Below, piece after piece: positions 7,785 to 17,387 of a DNA stretch of 64,000 bases (position 1 is its first letter; each line of letters begins with the position of its first letter). The stretch spans positions 587,328-651,327 of the forward strand of contig NZ_KZ454939.1 in assembly GCF_002797355.1 (NCBI RefSeq), in the 5' to 3' direction. This DNA is from Bacillus xiapuensis (GTDB taxonomy: Bacteria > Bacillota > Bacilli > Bacillales > Domibacillaceae). The notes beneath the pieces were generated by a model. It had not been told where the DNA came from. It saw only the letters and a list, made by a program, of their open reading frames with translations, and searched no databases. A program made the translations under genes and the position numbers.

Positions 7785-9722
7785 ATGGAACTGTATATCT
7801 ACAATTCAAACCGAGAGCTTGTGGGCATTGTGGAGTCCTTCGAGTACTTACGCTGGACGAGACGCTATTCCCAGTGTGGCTCATTTGAGTTAAAAGCGAT
7901 TGCAACTTTGGAAAATACAGAACTATTAAAGGAAGGGAATATCATCTGGAAAAATGATGATGAGGAAGTCGGGATCATCGAACATCTGGAACTTTCTCAA
8001 ACCGAGCATGAAATTATTACTGCAAGTGGTCGGTTTGCAACTTCCTTCCTCTCCCGCCGCATTGTTTGGCAAACGGAGAAATTGTCTGGTGATATTTCTA
8101 CTTGTGTAGAGCAACTTTTAAATAATAATCTTATCAATCCTTCTGATGTAGCAAGGAAGATTGCGAACATATCCTTTTCTGCTCCAAACTTTAATGTTCC
8201 TATCAGCACACAGGTATCGTATCGAAATTTGATGGATGCTGTGACGGAACTATGTGTTGCATCGGATGTTGGCATTAAGACTGTGTTCACTCCTACTACA
8301 GGGGTTTTTACCGTAGCGTTATATATGGGAACGGAATCACAAGCTGTATTTTCAAAGGAATATGAAAACCTTACAGAACAGATTTATACAATAAGTGCTG
8401 GAGATTATGCCAACACCGCCCTTGTTGGTGGTGAAGGAGAAGGTCCAGACAGAACTTTTGTTGCAATTACAAGTGGCTCTGGTGAGACAAGGCACGAAAT
8501 TTTTGTGGATGCTAAGGACTTACGGGCAGAAGACTTTGGTTTAGATTACATTGATACATTAATCTTTCGAGGTCAAAGTAAGCTGAGTGAGCAAGCCATA
8601 CGCTATTCATTTGATACATCGGTCAATCCACACGGTAATTTGTCATATAAGATAGACTTCGATCTTGGGCAGACCGTCAAAGTTATTTCCAAAGCATGGG
8701 GTGTATCCATGACGACACGTATCACCGAAGTTGAAGAAACTTATGACGCAGATGGCCGGAGTATCAGTGTAGTATTCGGAAAAGCTGAATTGACAATAGC
8801 CCAAAAATTACACTCCGACTTGAGCGAGGTGAAAACAGCAATATCGGCTCCAACTGGCATATCTGAAATTGCACAGGCTTTAGGAGCAGTGGAGGATACG
8901 CTAGTAGCAGTTGAGGAAACCTTAGGCGACTTGACGGAGGTAGATTCAAAGATTCAAGGAGACAACGTAGCATCTACTATCAACAATCTGTATGGAAAAC
9001 TACCTGCGCTCGAAATCAATGTTGGCGGAGGAACTATATCGATTGGACAATATGCGTTGTATTATATGAAACCTGGAGATGCCTTTTATTTCACCTCATG
9101 GAGTGGCAATAAGTTTAGTGACCAGCCAAGTGACGACGGCCATGTCTTTTTGATAAAACATAGCGGGGACAATACGGGAAATGGATATCAGCGGGCAATG
9201 GGTTTCTTTATTTCTCGCAATACGCTGACTTTCTATGTGATTTCTGTTTTCGTATTTAATAACCCTTCTGGACAAGCAAACTGGCTTAATATCAATAATG
9301 AACCTGTAACTACTGCAAGAATTGCCAATGGAGCAGTTACAGGTTTAAAAATTGCAGACCGTACAATTACAGCTACTAAAATGGTTTCTTCTTTTAGCGA
9401 CTATTCAACTACAGAACAAAACACTGGGCGACTATGGATAGATGGTAAGACAATTTATCGCAAGCAAGTGAATCTTGGGACACTTACAAATACGACACCG
9501 AAAAGCGTAGCTCACGGCATATCAAACCTCAGCACTATTGTCAGTTTAACAGGCTTTGCGACAAATGGGACCGTATTCTTGCCACTGCCCCTTGCCCGGT
9601 ACAACAACTTCGCATCGCAAATCGGACTCTTCGCAAATAAGACCGACATTGTAGTCGAACCAGGCAATGATAGAACTGCGTATACAGGCTATGTAGTAAT
9701 AGAGTATACAAAAACGGAATAG
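7785..9722 (+). CDS. Tail-associated hub protein (ReqiPepy6 gp37-like / Tal N-terminus)
   Basis: The first ~360 of 645 residues match the gp37-like tail hub family: MELYIYNSNRELVGIVESFE, WTRRYSQCGSFELKA, SGRFATSFLSRRIV, and a GQTVKVISKAWGVSMTTRITEVEETY segment near the domain end. The rest is an extension with a short helical linker, a beta-rich region, an IANGAVTGLKIADRTITATKM segment and a lectin-like C-terminus that may contact the cell surface. It starts 2 bp after the Dit stop. Confidence 0.83.
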   Translation: MELYIYNSNRELVGIVESFEYLRWTRRYSQCGSFELKAIATLENTELLKEGNIIWKNDDEEVGIIEHLELSQTEHEIITASGRFATSFLSRRIVWQTEKLSGDISTCVEQLLNNNLINPSDVARKIANISFSAPNFNVPISTQVSYRNLMDAVTELCVASDVGIKTVFTPTTGVFTVALYMGTESQAVFSKEYENLTEQIYTISAGDYANTALVGGEGEGPDRTFVAITSGSGETRHEIFVDAKDLRAEDFGLDYIDTLIFRGQSKLSEQAIRYSFDTSVNPHGNLSYKIDFDLGQTVKVISKAWGVSMTTRITEVEETYDADGRSISVVFGKAELTIAQKLHSDLSEVKTAISAPTGISEIAQALGAVEDTLVAVEETLGDLTEVDSKIQGDNVASTINNLYGKLPALEINVGGGTISIGQYALYYMKPGDAFYFTSWSGNKFSDQPSDDGHVFLIKHSGDNTGNGYQRAMGFFISRNTLTFYVISVFVFNNPSGQANWLNINNEPVTTARIANGAVTGLKIADRTITATKMVSSFSDYSTTEQNTGRLWIDGKTIYRKQVNLGTLTNTTPKSVAHGISNLSTIVSLTGFATNGTVFLPLPLARYNNFASQIGLFANKTDIVVEPGNDRTAYTGYVVIEYTKTE

Positions 9723-9737
9723 AAGGAGGAGTGATTG

Positions 9738-10241
9738 ATGGAAAAAAGCGGATTTTTCAATTCATCCGATGGTGATAGAGTCTATGATGCAACGGACTTC
9801 GCTGCATACTTTGGAAGCCTTGTCTCGAATGGTGTGTTTTATGCGACACCAACAAACTTACTGGTATCTCCTGGGATTGGATTAGCAGTAACCATAGCAC
9901 CGGGCAGTGCATGGATTAATGGTTATAGATATGAAAATACGGATGTTTTAAATAAACCCCTTGCTACAGCAGATGGGAGCAATCCTCGCATAGACAGGGT
10001 TGTGGTTCGTTTAAGTCAAATTACGAGAAGCATTCAGCTCGCCATTGTTACTGGTACTCCAACGGCATCGCCCATAGCTCCGGAGTTGACAAGAACAAGC
10101 GATGTCTATGAACTAGGTATTGCTGATGTTCTAGTACCTTCAGCTGCTACATCGATTTCAGCAAATAACATTATTGATACTCGGTTGAATACTAGTCTTT
10201 GCGGGTTGGTAAACTCGCTAGTTTCTGCGGTTTATGAATAG
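9738..10241 (+). CDS. Putative baseplate/structural protein
   Basis: I choose the ATG at 9738, about 8 nt after AGAAGGAGGAG, over an adjacent upstream TTG. The 167-residue protein opens MEKSGFFNSSDGDRVYDATDFAAYFGSLVSNGVF, then IAPGSAWINGYRYEN and DRVVVRLSQITRSIQLAIVTG. This pattern is common in Firmicutes prophage proteins between the tail hub and the fibres. The precise function is unknown; a role in baseplate assembly is inferred from position. Confidence 0.65.
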   Translation: MEKSGFFNSSDGDRVYDATDFAAYFGSLVSNGVFYATPTNLLVSPGIGLAVTIAPGSAWINGYRYENTDVLNKPLATADGSNPRIDRVVVRLSQITRSIQLAIVTGTPTASPIAPELTRTSDVYELGIADVLVPSAATSISANNIIDTRLNTSLCGLVNSLVSAVYE

Positions 10242-10254
10242 GAGGTGAATATAA

Positions 10255-12609
10255 GTGGCGGATATTAACGGTATAACTTTGCAGGCGGGTTCTAGCCCGA
10301 CCGTTCATTACACGATTACTTATACTAAAAGCCGACCTAATAATAGTCAGATGACATACAACTTCACCATATCCGCTGCGTTAGGTTCATCAGGTTCCTT
10401 TATTCGTAGTGGTTATGCATTGCTTTGCACTATGACTGTAAATGGATCTTCTTCACAAGTGCGTATTAAAGCGGCAGACGGAGATAACTGGGAAGGGACC
10501 ACACCAAGGATTAGATATGTTTCGGTGACCTGTGCTTCTACTACAGGTAATGCAACCCAGCCAGTCACATTCAAAGTGGTATCTGATGGACGATTACCAT
10601 TATCCTCTGGTGTGATTACCAATTCAAGCTATACGGTACTAAGTGCTCCATTGCTTACTACGGCTTGTGGAGCCCCGACATCTTGTACGGTTTCCCCGAC
10701 ACTTGCGGAAGGGGATGTGACTCTTTCTTGGAGTGGTGCTTCTGGGGGCATCAATAATACGATTTCTAGTTATGAGATTCAATATAGTGATTCTGCCGAT
10801 AACATCACATGGGGAGCATGGACTGCTCTGACAACTGTGACCACCACAGCATCAAGTGGCAGTGTATCAGTAGCACCGCCCTCAACGCGAGGTAATTACC
10901 GAAGATTTCGTGTACGAACCCGTGGTACAGCAGGAGCTAGTTATTACTCTAGCTGGAAAGTATCCACAAACAGCGTCCGCAGGAATACGGTACCAAAGCC
11001 AGCAACGACTGCTGTTGCCTCCCCTGCGGCATATAGTAATGAGACTATCACACTTACTTGGAGCGGAGCGTCTAGCGGTACCAGTCCAATTAAGGGGTAT
11101 CAAATTGCCAGTCGCACATCCACGGATAACAGCACATGGAGTGCGTGGAATGTGTTGACCATGTTGACATTGGCAGCAAGCGGTGGTAGCTATAATCCAA
11201 TTGTATCGAGGACCCCAGGAACATATACACAATTTGGTATTTGGACAATTGACACATTTGATGTTTACTCAATAGAGAAAATCAGTAATAGCATTTATTG
11301 CAACATCACTGCCTGTGCAGCACCGACTGCCTGCACGGTAAGTGCAACATTATCTGAAGGAAACGTTACTCTTTCTTGGAGCGGAGCATCTGGCGGTGCA
11401 GGTAACCCTATCACTTCCTATGAAATACAGTACAGTGATTCACATGATAACATCAATTGGGGTGCCTGGTTGGCATTGGCTATAGTCAATACTTCTGCAA
11501 CAAGCAGTATTTTAAATGTCAGTCCACCTGCTATACGTGGCCATTATCGTCGGTTTCGAATAAGAACTCGTGGTACGGCTGGTGAGGATTATTACTCAGA
11601 CTGGACTATTTCCAGCAATACTGTTCGTAAAAACATACTGCCCATACCACCGACTATTTTTGCCGCAAACCCTCCTATATATGAAGTAAATACAATAAAC
11701 CTTTCGTGGAGTGGAACGGTACCTGGAACCAGCTCCATCAAGCAATATGTTATTCAACAGGCCACTTCGATAGATGGACTAAATTGGTCTGCTTATGAAG
11801 CACTGACGACAGTTATTTCCAATGCGACTTCAGGCACTCTTCAGGTAAATGCCTCACAGGTTGCCGGTAGATATACTCGTTATCGAATCAGCGTCACAGA
11901 TGCACTTGATGCAGTGTCTGCATATGTTGTTAGTAACGCGGTAAAGAAAAACAGCCCGCCTGTAGCACCGATAGTGGACTGTCCAATGTCTGGCAATTTT
12001 ACTTATAATGCTACACCACGTTTTATGATCACAACAGGAATTGAACCGGATGGACAAACACAAATAATGGAGGTAAGGATTGACTCTGGTTCATGGCAAA
12101 ACAGCGTAGACAATCCTGAGCGGTTTTCTGTAAGCGGCTATCTTGGTAATGGGGTCAAGACAATTTACCAAGCTGAACCGCTTTCTGCAGGTAATCATAC
12201 GGTTACCTTCCGTTGTCTTGACAGTGATATCGAATCAGCAAGTATAGAAGTTGTTCGTACTTTTACGATATTGGCATTACCTTTTGAAATCATTACTCCA
12301 AATGTGACGCATGTAAAGGCAGCGCATATTCAGACGATTCGAACTGCTGTAAATAGGGTGCGTAGCTATTACAATCTATCCCCTATGACTTGGAAAGAGG
12401 AGATCATTGCAGGAAAGACCACTATTAAGAATTGGCCATTTCATATCGTTGAAATACGCAAGGCTATTGATTCGATTATTTTAATGGTTAATAGCTTTGA
12501 TTCTTCCCAGGCATTCGATATACCACCTGTCACATGGCTACCTATTGGTACAGGACGACCAAAAGCGGATGTGATGCAACAAATACATGATCTAATTCAA
12601 ATAATGTAA
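10255..12609 (+). CDS. Fibronectin type III repeat tail fibre protein
   Basis: The 784-residue protein starts at a GTG behind AGGAGGTGAATATAA. Residues ~140-560 contain at least four FN3-like repeats, each with a TLSWSGASGG or LSWSG turn and an RYRRFRVRTRGTAG-like strand; two of them are near duplicates. The C-terminal 120 residues (TPNVTHVKAAHIQTIRTAVNRVRSYY) form a separate module. FN3 repeats are common in phage tail proteins and are thought to aid adhesion. A weak hairpin follows the gene. Confidence 0.75.
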   Translation: MADINGITLQAGSSPTVHYTITYTKSRPNNSQMTYNFTISAALGSSGSFIRSGYALLCTMTVNGSSSQVRIKAADGDNWEGTTPRIRYVSVTCASTTGNATQPVTFKVVSDGRLPLSSGVITNSSYTVLSAPLLTTACGAPTSCTVSPTLAEGDVTLSWSGASGGINNTISSYEIQYSDSADNITWGAWTALTTVTTTASSGSVSVAPPSTRGNYRRFRVRTRGTAGASYYSSWKVSTNSVRRNTVPKPATTAVASPAAYSNETITLTWSGASSGTSPIKGYQIASRTSTDNSTWSAWNVLTMLTLAASGGSYNPIVSRTPGTYTQFGIWTIDTFDVYSIEKISNSIYCNITACAAPTACTVSATLSEGNVTLSWSGASGGAGNPITSYEIQYSDSHDNINWGAWLALAIVNTSATSSILNVSPPAIRGHYRRFRIRTRGTAGEDYYSDWTISSNTVRKNILPIPPTIFAANPPIYEVNTINLSWSGTVPGTSSIKQYVIQQATSIDGLNWSAYEALTTVISNATSGTLQVNASQVAGRYTRYRISVTDALDAVSAYVVSNAVKKNSPPVAPIVDCPMSGNFTYNATPRFMITTGIEPDGQTQIMEVRIDSGSWQNSVDNPERFSVSGYLGNGVKTIYQAEPLSAGNHTVTFRCLDSDIESASIEVVRTFTILALPFEIITPNVTHVKAAHIQTIRTAVNRVRSYYNLSPMTWKEEIIAGKTTIKNWPFHIVEIRKAIDSIILMVNSFDSSQAFDIPPVTWLPIGTGRPKADVMQQIHDLIQIM

Positions 12610-12620
12610 AGGTAAAATTC

Positions 12621-12650
12621 AGCGCTCTTGTCATTTGCAGGGGCGCTTTT
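12621..12650 (+). terminator. Weak intrinsic terminator or hairpin
   Basis: AGCGCTC pairs with GGGCGCT (one G-U pair) across a 15-nt loop and is followed by a short T run. It separates the fibre gene from the holin gene and may only attenuate transcription. Confidence 0.5.
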
Positions 12651-12685
12651 CTATATGGAAATACACGAAATGGAGGTGTCTATTA

Positions 12686-13126
12686 ATGAAAGAGATTTGG
12701 AATTGGATACAACTGGCTATTGCCGCTGTCGGTGGATTTCTTGGATGGTTTCTCGGAGGCTATGATGGATTTCTTTATGCATTGGTAGCCTTTATTGTCA
12801 TCGATTATGTGACGGGATTGCTCTGTGCCATTATAGATAAAAAGCTGTGCAGTGAAATTGGTGCAAAAGGAATTTTCAAAAAGGTACTCATCTTTGCAAT
12901 GGTAGGCATTGCTCATATTATTGATACACAAATTTTGGGTATTATCGGAGAGAATAGTGGTGCTTTACGCACAGCAGTAATCTTTTTCTACCTGAGCAAT
13001 GAAGGAATATCGATTTTGGAGAATGCGGGTCATATTGGACTACCCATCCCAGAGAAACTAAAATCAGTTCTACAGCAGTTACATGGACGTGATCAAGAAC
13101 CACGTAAGCCAGGTGATGAAGTATGA
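12686..13126 (+). CDS. Phage holin
   Basis: The ATG at 12686 follows ATGGAGGTG; a longer frame from 12635 has no such site. The 146-residue protein has an N-terminal Trp-rich segment, then about three hydrophobic spans (AIAAVGGFLGWFLGG, FLYALVAFIVIDYVTGLLCAI, KVLIFAMVGIAHIID) with the VIDYVTGLL signature of the phage_holin_4 family. It would permeabilise the membrane so that the amidase can reach the wall. Its stop overlaps the next start by ATGA. Confidence 0.88.
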   Translation: MKEIWNWIQLAIAAVGGFLGWFLGGYDGFLYALVAFIVIDYVTGLLCAIIDKKLCSEIGAKGIFKKVLIFAMVGIAHIIDTQILGIIGENSGALRTAVIFFYLSNEGISILENAGHIGLPIPEKLKSVLQQLHGRDQEPRKPGDEV

Positions 13127-14622
13127 TTGACATAACGAAAGCAGTAACGGTGTCCATCGGTCGTCGAGGTGAGCATCACTATCGAAATATTGAATTTGAT
13201 GTATCTGGCTTATTAGAAGAAAAATACCCCAGTGCCTCTTTGAATGCAATTTTCAAAAGACCCGATGGTATTGCCTATCCAGTGGTCACGAGTTACGCTG
13301 ATGGGATTCTTACCTGGTCGCCTAGTGCAACGGATACATCTATTGTCGGTGTCGGTCGTCTAGAAATAAGGGTTACTTATGGAGATGTGGTTGGAAAAAG
13401 CATTCAGATACTAACCATTGTTGAGGATGCTCTTGTTGACGGAATTGCCGAGCCGCCCGAACCTCCTGCACAGGAATGGCTTAATCAGGTTCTTTCTGCA
13501 TTAGCTGAACTAGATATTAATGAAACATATAATCTATTAAACCTTATCTACAGCCTTTTAAATAATAACTATGATTTGCTAAACACCACACATGGCAGAT
13601 TAAATGATACCTATGGTTTAGTCAATGATAACTATGCAATTTTAAATACAACACATAGTCTGTTAAATGATAACTATAATTTGCTAAATACCACACATGG
13701 TCTAATCGAGGATATGAGAGATACTCTATACACTCGGACTGGTATTATCCTTAATCATTTGCATCCGATAGAAACTGCTACTGCACCGGATATGGTAAGC
13801 CGGAGAGCATCCATCACATTTACGAGCATAAATAGCGGCAATAACGTAGTACTTGGCACGGTAACCTATACATTTGTTACATCCTTGGGCAGTCCGACAA
13901 CAAACAATGTGCAGGTGTTAATCCAAGGCACTCTCCGCAATACTGTCAAGAAACTTGCCGAAGCCATAAGGGGTATTCAAGATGTAGCGAACATTGCATA
14001 TGGGTCAGGAACATCACCAAACCCAGCAAGCACAGCCTATTGGACGAGTCGAGTTTTCTCCATTGGTGATGCTACTATTCCTTCTGGTGAGAGTCTATTC
14101 ATATTGGAAAGAGCGGAAAATGCTACGACACCATTGGCCCTTACCTCTACCGCAACATCTACTATCAACGCATTTACTAGGGCAAGCTATTTGAGATATG
14201 TTTTGAGCGGTAATGCTACAGGCGGGGGCGGTATTAACAGCGTTCGAGGACCTTTGTACACATTATTGCCAATTGGTAGCGTGGTTATAGGCGGGCAGGG
14301 TGGATTGCTTTATCCAACAGCTTATGATTGTCATTTAGTTACCCTTTGCCGCCAATCGGATACAAGTGAAAAAGAACTAGACTTATATATATCAAATGAT
14401 GAAGTGAACTTTACCAGAATCTCACGTAGCACACCTATAGGTGCTGATAGTTCAAACGCTGGGTTGCATATTCATATTCAAATGCGTCAAAGCCGGGTGC
14501 CTTCTGGTTATGGATTGTATATCAGTATGGGAAGTGATGGAACATCGGCGAATGCTTTTTGTGATTTGAAGTTTACCTATCATCTATACCCTGTGGCTCT
14601 TGCATCTGACACAAATTCTTGA
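13123..14622 (+). CDS. Baseplate upper protein-like fibre with heptad neck
   Basis: The 499-residue protein opens with a BppU-like N-terminal domain (residues ~1-110: NIEFDVSGLLEEKYPSASL, AIFKRPDGIAYPV). Nine consecutive seven-residue repeats follow (136-198) of the form [Y/H]xLLNxx, likely a trimeric coiled-coil stalk. The C-terminal beta-rich part (~215-499) resembles a receptor-binding head. Placement between holin and amidase is unusual for a structural gene, but the overlap with the holin stop is clear. Confidence 0.65.
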   Translation: MIDITKAVTVSIGRRGEHHYRNIEFDVSGLLEEKYPSASLNAIFKRPDGIAYPVVTSYADGILTWSPSATDTSIVGVGRLEIRVTYGDVVGKSIQILTIVEDALVDGIAEPPEPPAQEWLNQVLSALAELDINETYNLLNLIYSLLNNNYDLLNTTHGRLNDTYGLVNDNYAILNTTHSLLNDNYNLLNTTHGLIEDMRDTLYTRTGIILNHLHPIETATAPDMVSRRASITFTSINSGNNVVLGTVTYTFVTSLGSPTTNNVQVLIQGTLRNTVKKLAEAIRGIQDVANIAYGSGTSPNPASTAYWTSRVFSIGDATIPSGESLFILERAENATTPLALTSTATSTINAFTRASYLRYVLSGNATGGGGINSVRGPLYTLLPIGSVVIGGQGGLLYPTAYDCHLVTLCRQSDTSEKELDLYISNDEVNFTRISRSTPIGADSSNAGLHIHIQMRQSRVPSGYGLYISMGSDGTSANAFCDLKFTYHLYPVALASDTNS

Positions 14623-14639
14623 TTAGTGAGGTGACCGTA

Positions 14640-15341
14640 ATGAATCTGCATAAGTTAATACTTACAAATAATGCCTGTTTCAAAGCAGGAAAAACAATAT
14701 TGCCGAAGGGCATCATGGTTCACTCAACTGGAGCTAACAACCCGTGGCTCAAACGATATGTTGGCCCTGACGATGGCTTGCTAGGAAAGAACCAATATAA
14801 CAACCATTGGAATCAAGACAAACCTGGAGGCCGTCAAGTATGTGTCCATGCCTTTATTGGTAAATTAGCAGATGGTTCCATTGCAACCTATCAAACATTG
14901 CCTTGGAATCACCGAGGTTGGCATGCTGGAGGAACTGCAAACAATTCTCATATTGGATTTGAAATTTGCGAGGACGGTTTGACCGATGCCTCGTATTTTT
15001 CTGCTGTTTACAAGGAAGCCTTGGAGCTTTGTGTATATCTTTGCAAACTCTATGGGTTTAGTGAAAAAGATATCATCTGTCACAGCGAAGGTTATAAACG
15101 AGGCATTGCCAGTAACCATGGCGATGTGATGCACTGGTTCCCTAAACATGGGAAGAGCATGGACACCTTTCGAGCGGATGTGAAGAAACTATTAAGTGCA
15201 GAAAATAAACCAGTAGACTCTGTGAAAAAGAAATATTACCGTGTGCAGATCGGTGCTTATTCTGACAGTGCAAATGCTGAGGCACAGCTTGCTAAAGCTA
15301 AAAAGGCAGGCTTTACGGATGCATTTATTAAGTATGATTAA
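14640..15341 (+). CDS. N-acetylmuramoyl-L-alanine amidase (endolysin) with SPOR-like C-terminus
   Basis: I place the start at the ATG at 14640 behind GTGAGGTGACC. The 233-residue enzyme has an Amidase_2 fold: GIMVHSTGANNP (likely first zinc His), VHAFIG, WHAGGTANNSHIGFEICED and a late SEGYKRGIASNHGDVMHWFP segment with the second His. It cleaves the bond between muramic acid and L-Ala in peptidoglycan at lysis. The last ~40 residues (YYRVQIGAYSDSANAEAQLA) look like a short SPOR-type wall-binding repeat. It ends the lysis block and precedes a terminator. Confidence 0.92.
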   Translation: MNLHKLILTNNACFKAGKTILPKGIMVHSTGANNPWLKRYVGPDDGLLGKNQYNNHWNQDKPGGRQVCVHAFIGKLADGSIATYQTLPWNHRGWHAGGTANNSHIGFEICEDGLTDASYFSAVYKEALELCVYLCKLYGFSEKDIICHSEGYKRGIASNHGDVMHWFPKHGKSMDTFRADVKKLLSAENKPVDSVKKKYYRVQIGAYSDSANAEAQLAKAKKAGFTDAFIKYD

Positions 15342-15404
15342 CAAATGGGGCGAGTTAAAAATCATCGAGATTCCTAAATAAAATATTAAACCGTTAGATT
15401 ATCT

Positions 15405-15441
15405 AGCCTGTAGGGGTTCTTCCCTTGCAGGCTCTTTTTTT
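15405..15441 (+). terminator. Intrinsic terminator of the prophage late operon
   Basis: AGCCTGTAGGG pairs with TCCCTTGCAGGCT (small internal mismatch) and is followed by a run of seven T. It lies 64 bp after the amidase stop. Confidence 0.85.
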
Positions 15442-15520
15442 ATGCTCTGATTCAAATTAAATTTTACAAATCCTCAACTTCGACCTGTTCCCACGGCTAT
15501 TAGGTAGGAGGTGATTCTTA

Positions 15521-15769
15521 GTGAATCAGCACGAGGATAAAAAAGTTACTAAGATCTCGGATGAGGTTGTAGACAAAAGCACCACCGCACTTAAGAGAGT
15601 TTCACAGGAACAGTTACAATGTGAGTTTGATTATATCCAGGCAGAAAAGATGCTGAGAAAGATGCTCGAAAAAGGCTTAATAACTGAAGTGGAATTTAAC
15701 AAGATAGACGCATTAAACCGCCAAACTTTCTCCCCTTTTTTAGCTGAGATAATGCCCTGGAATCGTTGA
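15521..15769 (+). CDS. Small SHOCT-like protein
   Basis: The gene starts at a GTG behind TAGGAGGTG and encodes 82 residues. The second half (AEKMLRKMLEKGLITEVEFNKIDALN) matches the SHOCT motif, a short helical oligomerisation domain. It directly precedes the recombinase run and is probably co-transcribed with it, which suggests an accessory role in excision or its control. That role is inference; the domain call is reasonable. Confidence 0.7.
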   Translation: MNQHEDKKVTKISDEVVDKSTTALKRVSQEQLQCEFDYIQAEKMLRKMLEKGLITEVEFNKIDALNRQTFSPFLAEIMPWNR

Positions 15770-15821
15770 TATATAAGGGTTTCAGAGGTAATATGTGACC
15801 TACCAAGAAGGAGGTGAGAGG

Positions 15822-17387
15822 ATGAAAAAGATAACGAAAATAGAAGGAAATCTAGCCAACTCTTTTATTAAGCCAAAAACCCGAGTAGTTGCCTACTGCC
15901 GTGTTTCAACAGATAGTAATGAACAGCTAGTCAGCTTGCAAGCACAAAAGGCCCATTATGAGACCTACATAAAGGCGAATCCAGAATGGGAATATGCAGG
16001 CCTATATTATGATGAGGGAATCAGTGGCACGAAAAAGGAGAATCGCTCTGGCTTACTTAGGATGTTATCAGACTGTGAAACTGGGAGAATTGACCTAATC
16101 ATTACAAAGTCCATCAGCCGATTTGCGAGAAATACTACAGACTGCTTGGAGATGGTTCGAAAACTGATAGGCCTTGGGGTTCATATCTATTTTGAGAAGG
16201 AAAATATCAATACGAGTTCAATGGAAAGCGAGTTGATGCTCTCCATTTTAAGTGGGCTTGCAGAAAGTGAGTCAATTTCCATTTCAGAAAATACGAAGTG
16301 GGCCATTCAAAGACGATTTCAAAACGGAACCTTTAAAATTTCCTACCCGCCATATGGTTATCAAAATAATGACGGTCAAATGATAGTAAACCCCAAGCAG
16401 GCTGAAGTTGTGAAGTATATTTTTGCAGAGGTATTATCGGGCAAAGGCACACAGAAAGTTGCAAATGATCTTAATCAAAAGGGTATCCCATCAAAAAGAG
16501 GTGGTCGTTGGACAGCTACTACGATTAGAGGGATTCTGACTAATGAAAAATATACTGGTGATGTTATTTTGCAAAAGACTTATACGGACAGCCATTATAA
16601 TAGGCACACCAATTATGGTGAGAAAGATATGTATCTAGTAGAAAACCATCATGAGGCAATTATCAACCATGAAGATTTTGAAGCTGTAGATGCCGTTCTC
16701 AAACAGAGAGCAAAGGAAAAAAGCATCGAAAAGCGCAACAGCAAATATCTAAACCGATATGCTTTCTCTAGCAAAATTATCTGCTCGGAATGTGGCAGTA
16801 CTTTTAAAAGACGGGTTCATTCATCTGGTCCAAGAAAATACATTGCTTGGTGCTGCAGTAAGCATATAAGCAATATAACGGAATGTTCTATGCAGTTCAT
16901 TCGAGATGAAGATATAAAGACTGCATTTGTTACGATGATGAATAAACTCATTTACGGTCAGAAGTTCATATTAAGACCACTTTTGAATGGGTTACGTAAC
17001 CAGAATAATGTAGCGGGTTTTCGTAGAATTGAAGAGTTGGAAACTAAAATTGAAAACAACATGGAGCAGAGTCAGATGCTGACGGGTTTAATGGCCAAAG
17101 GATATCTGGAACCTGCTCTGTTTAATAAAGAAAAGAATTCACTGGAAGCAGAAAGAGAAAGGCTTCTTGTCGAAAAGGATCAACTTACTCGTTCCGTCAA
17201 TGGGAATTTTACAAAAGTTGAAGAGGTTGACCGTCTGCTTAAGTTTGCAACTAAGTCCCAAATGCTTACAGCCTATGAGGATGAGCTGTTTGAAAATTAC
17301 GTAGAAAAGATTATGGTCTTTTCACGAGAGGAAGTGGGATTTGAATTAAAATGTGGAATCGCATTGAAGGAAAGGTTGGTGAATTAG
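15822..17387 (+). CDS. Large serine recombinase 1
   Basis: I place the start at the ATG at 15822, behind AAGGAGGTGAGAGG. The 521-residue protein has an N-terminal resolvase domain with [12 protein letters not shown] (nucleophile Ser29), [14 protein letters not shown] with the conserved active-site Arg pattern, then a recombinase domain (PPYGYQNNDGQMIVN, GTQKVANDLNQKGIPSKRGG), a Cys-based zinc ribbon (IICSECGS, WCCSKH) and a coiled coil near the end. Such enzymes integrate or excise phages and resistance elements at att sites. Confidence 0.95.
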   Translation: MKKITKIEGNLANSFIKPKTRVVAYCRVSTDSNEQLVSLQAQKAHYETYIKANPEWEYAGLYYDEGISGTKKENRSGLLRMLSDCETGRIDLIITKSISRFARNTTDCLEMVRKLIGLGVHIYFEKENINTSSMESELMLSILSGLAESESISISENTKWAIQRRFQNGTFKISYPPYGYQNNDGQMIVNPKQAEVVKYIFAEVLSGKGTQKVANDLNQKGIPSKRGGRWTATTIRGILTNEKYTGDVILQKTYTDSHYNRHTNYGEKDMYLVENHHEAIINHEDFEAVDAVLKQRAKEKSIEKRNSKYLNRYAFSSKIICSECGSTFKRRVHSSGPRKYIAWCCSKHISNITECSMQFIRDEDIKTAFVTMMNKLIYGQKFILRPLLNGLRNQNNVAGFRRIEELETKIENNMEQSQMLTGLMAKGYLEPALFNKEKNSLEAERERLLVEKDQLTRSVNGNFTKVEEVDRLLKFATKSQMLTAYEDELFENYVEKIMVFSREEVGFELKCGIALKERLVN

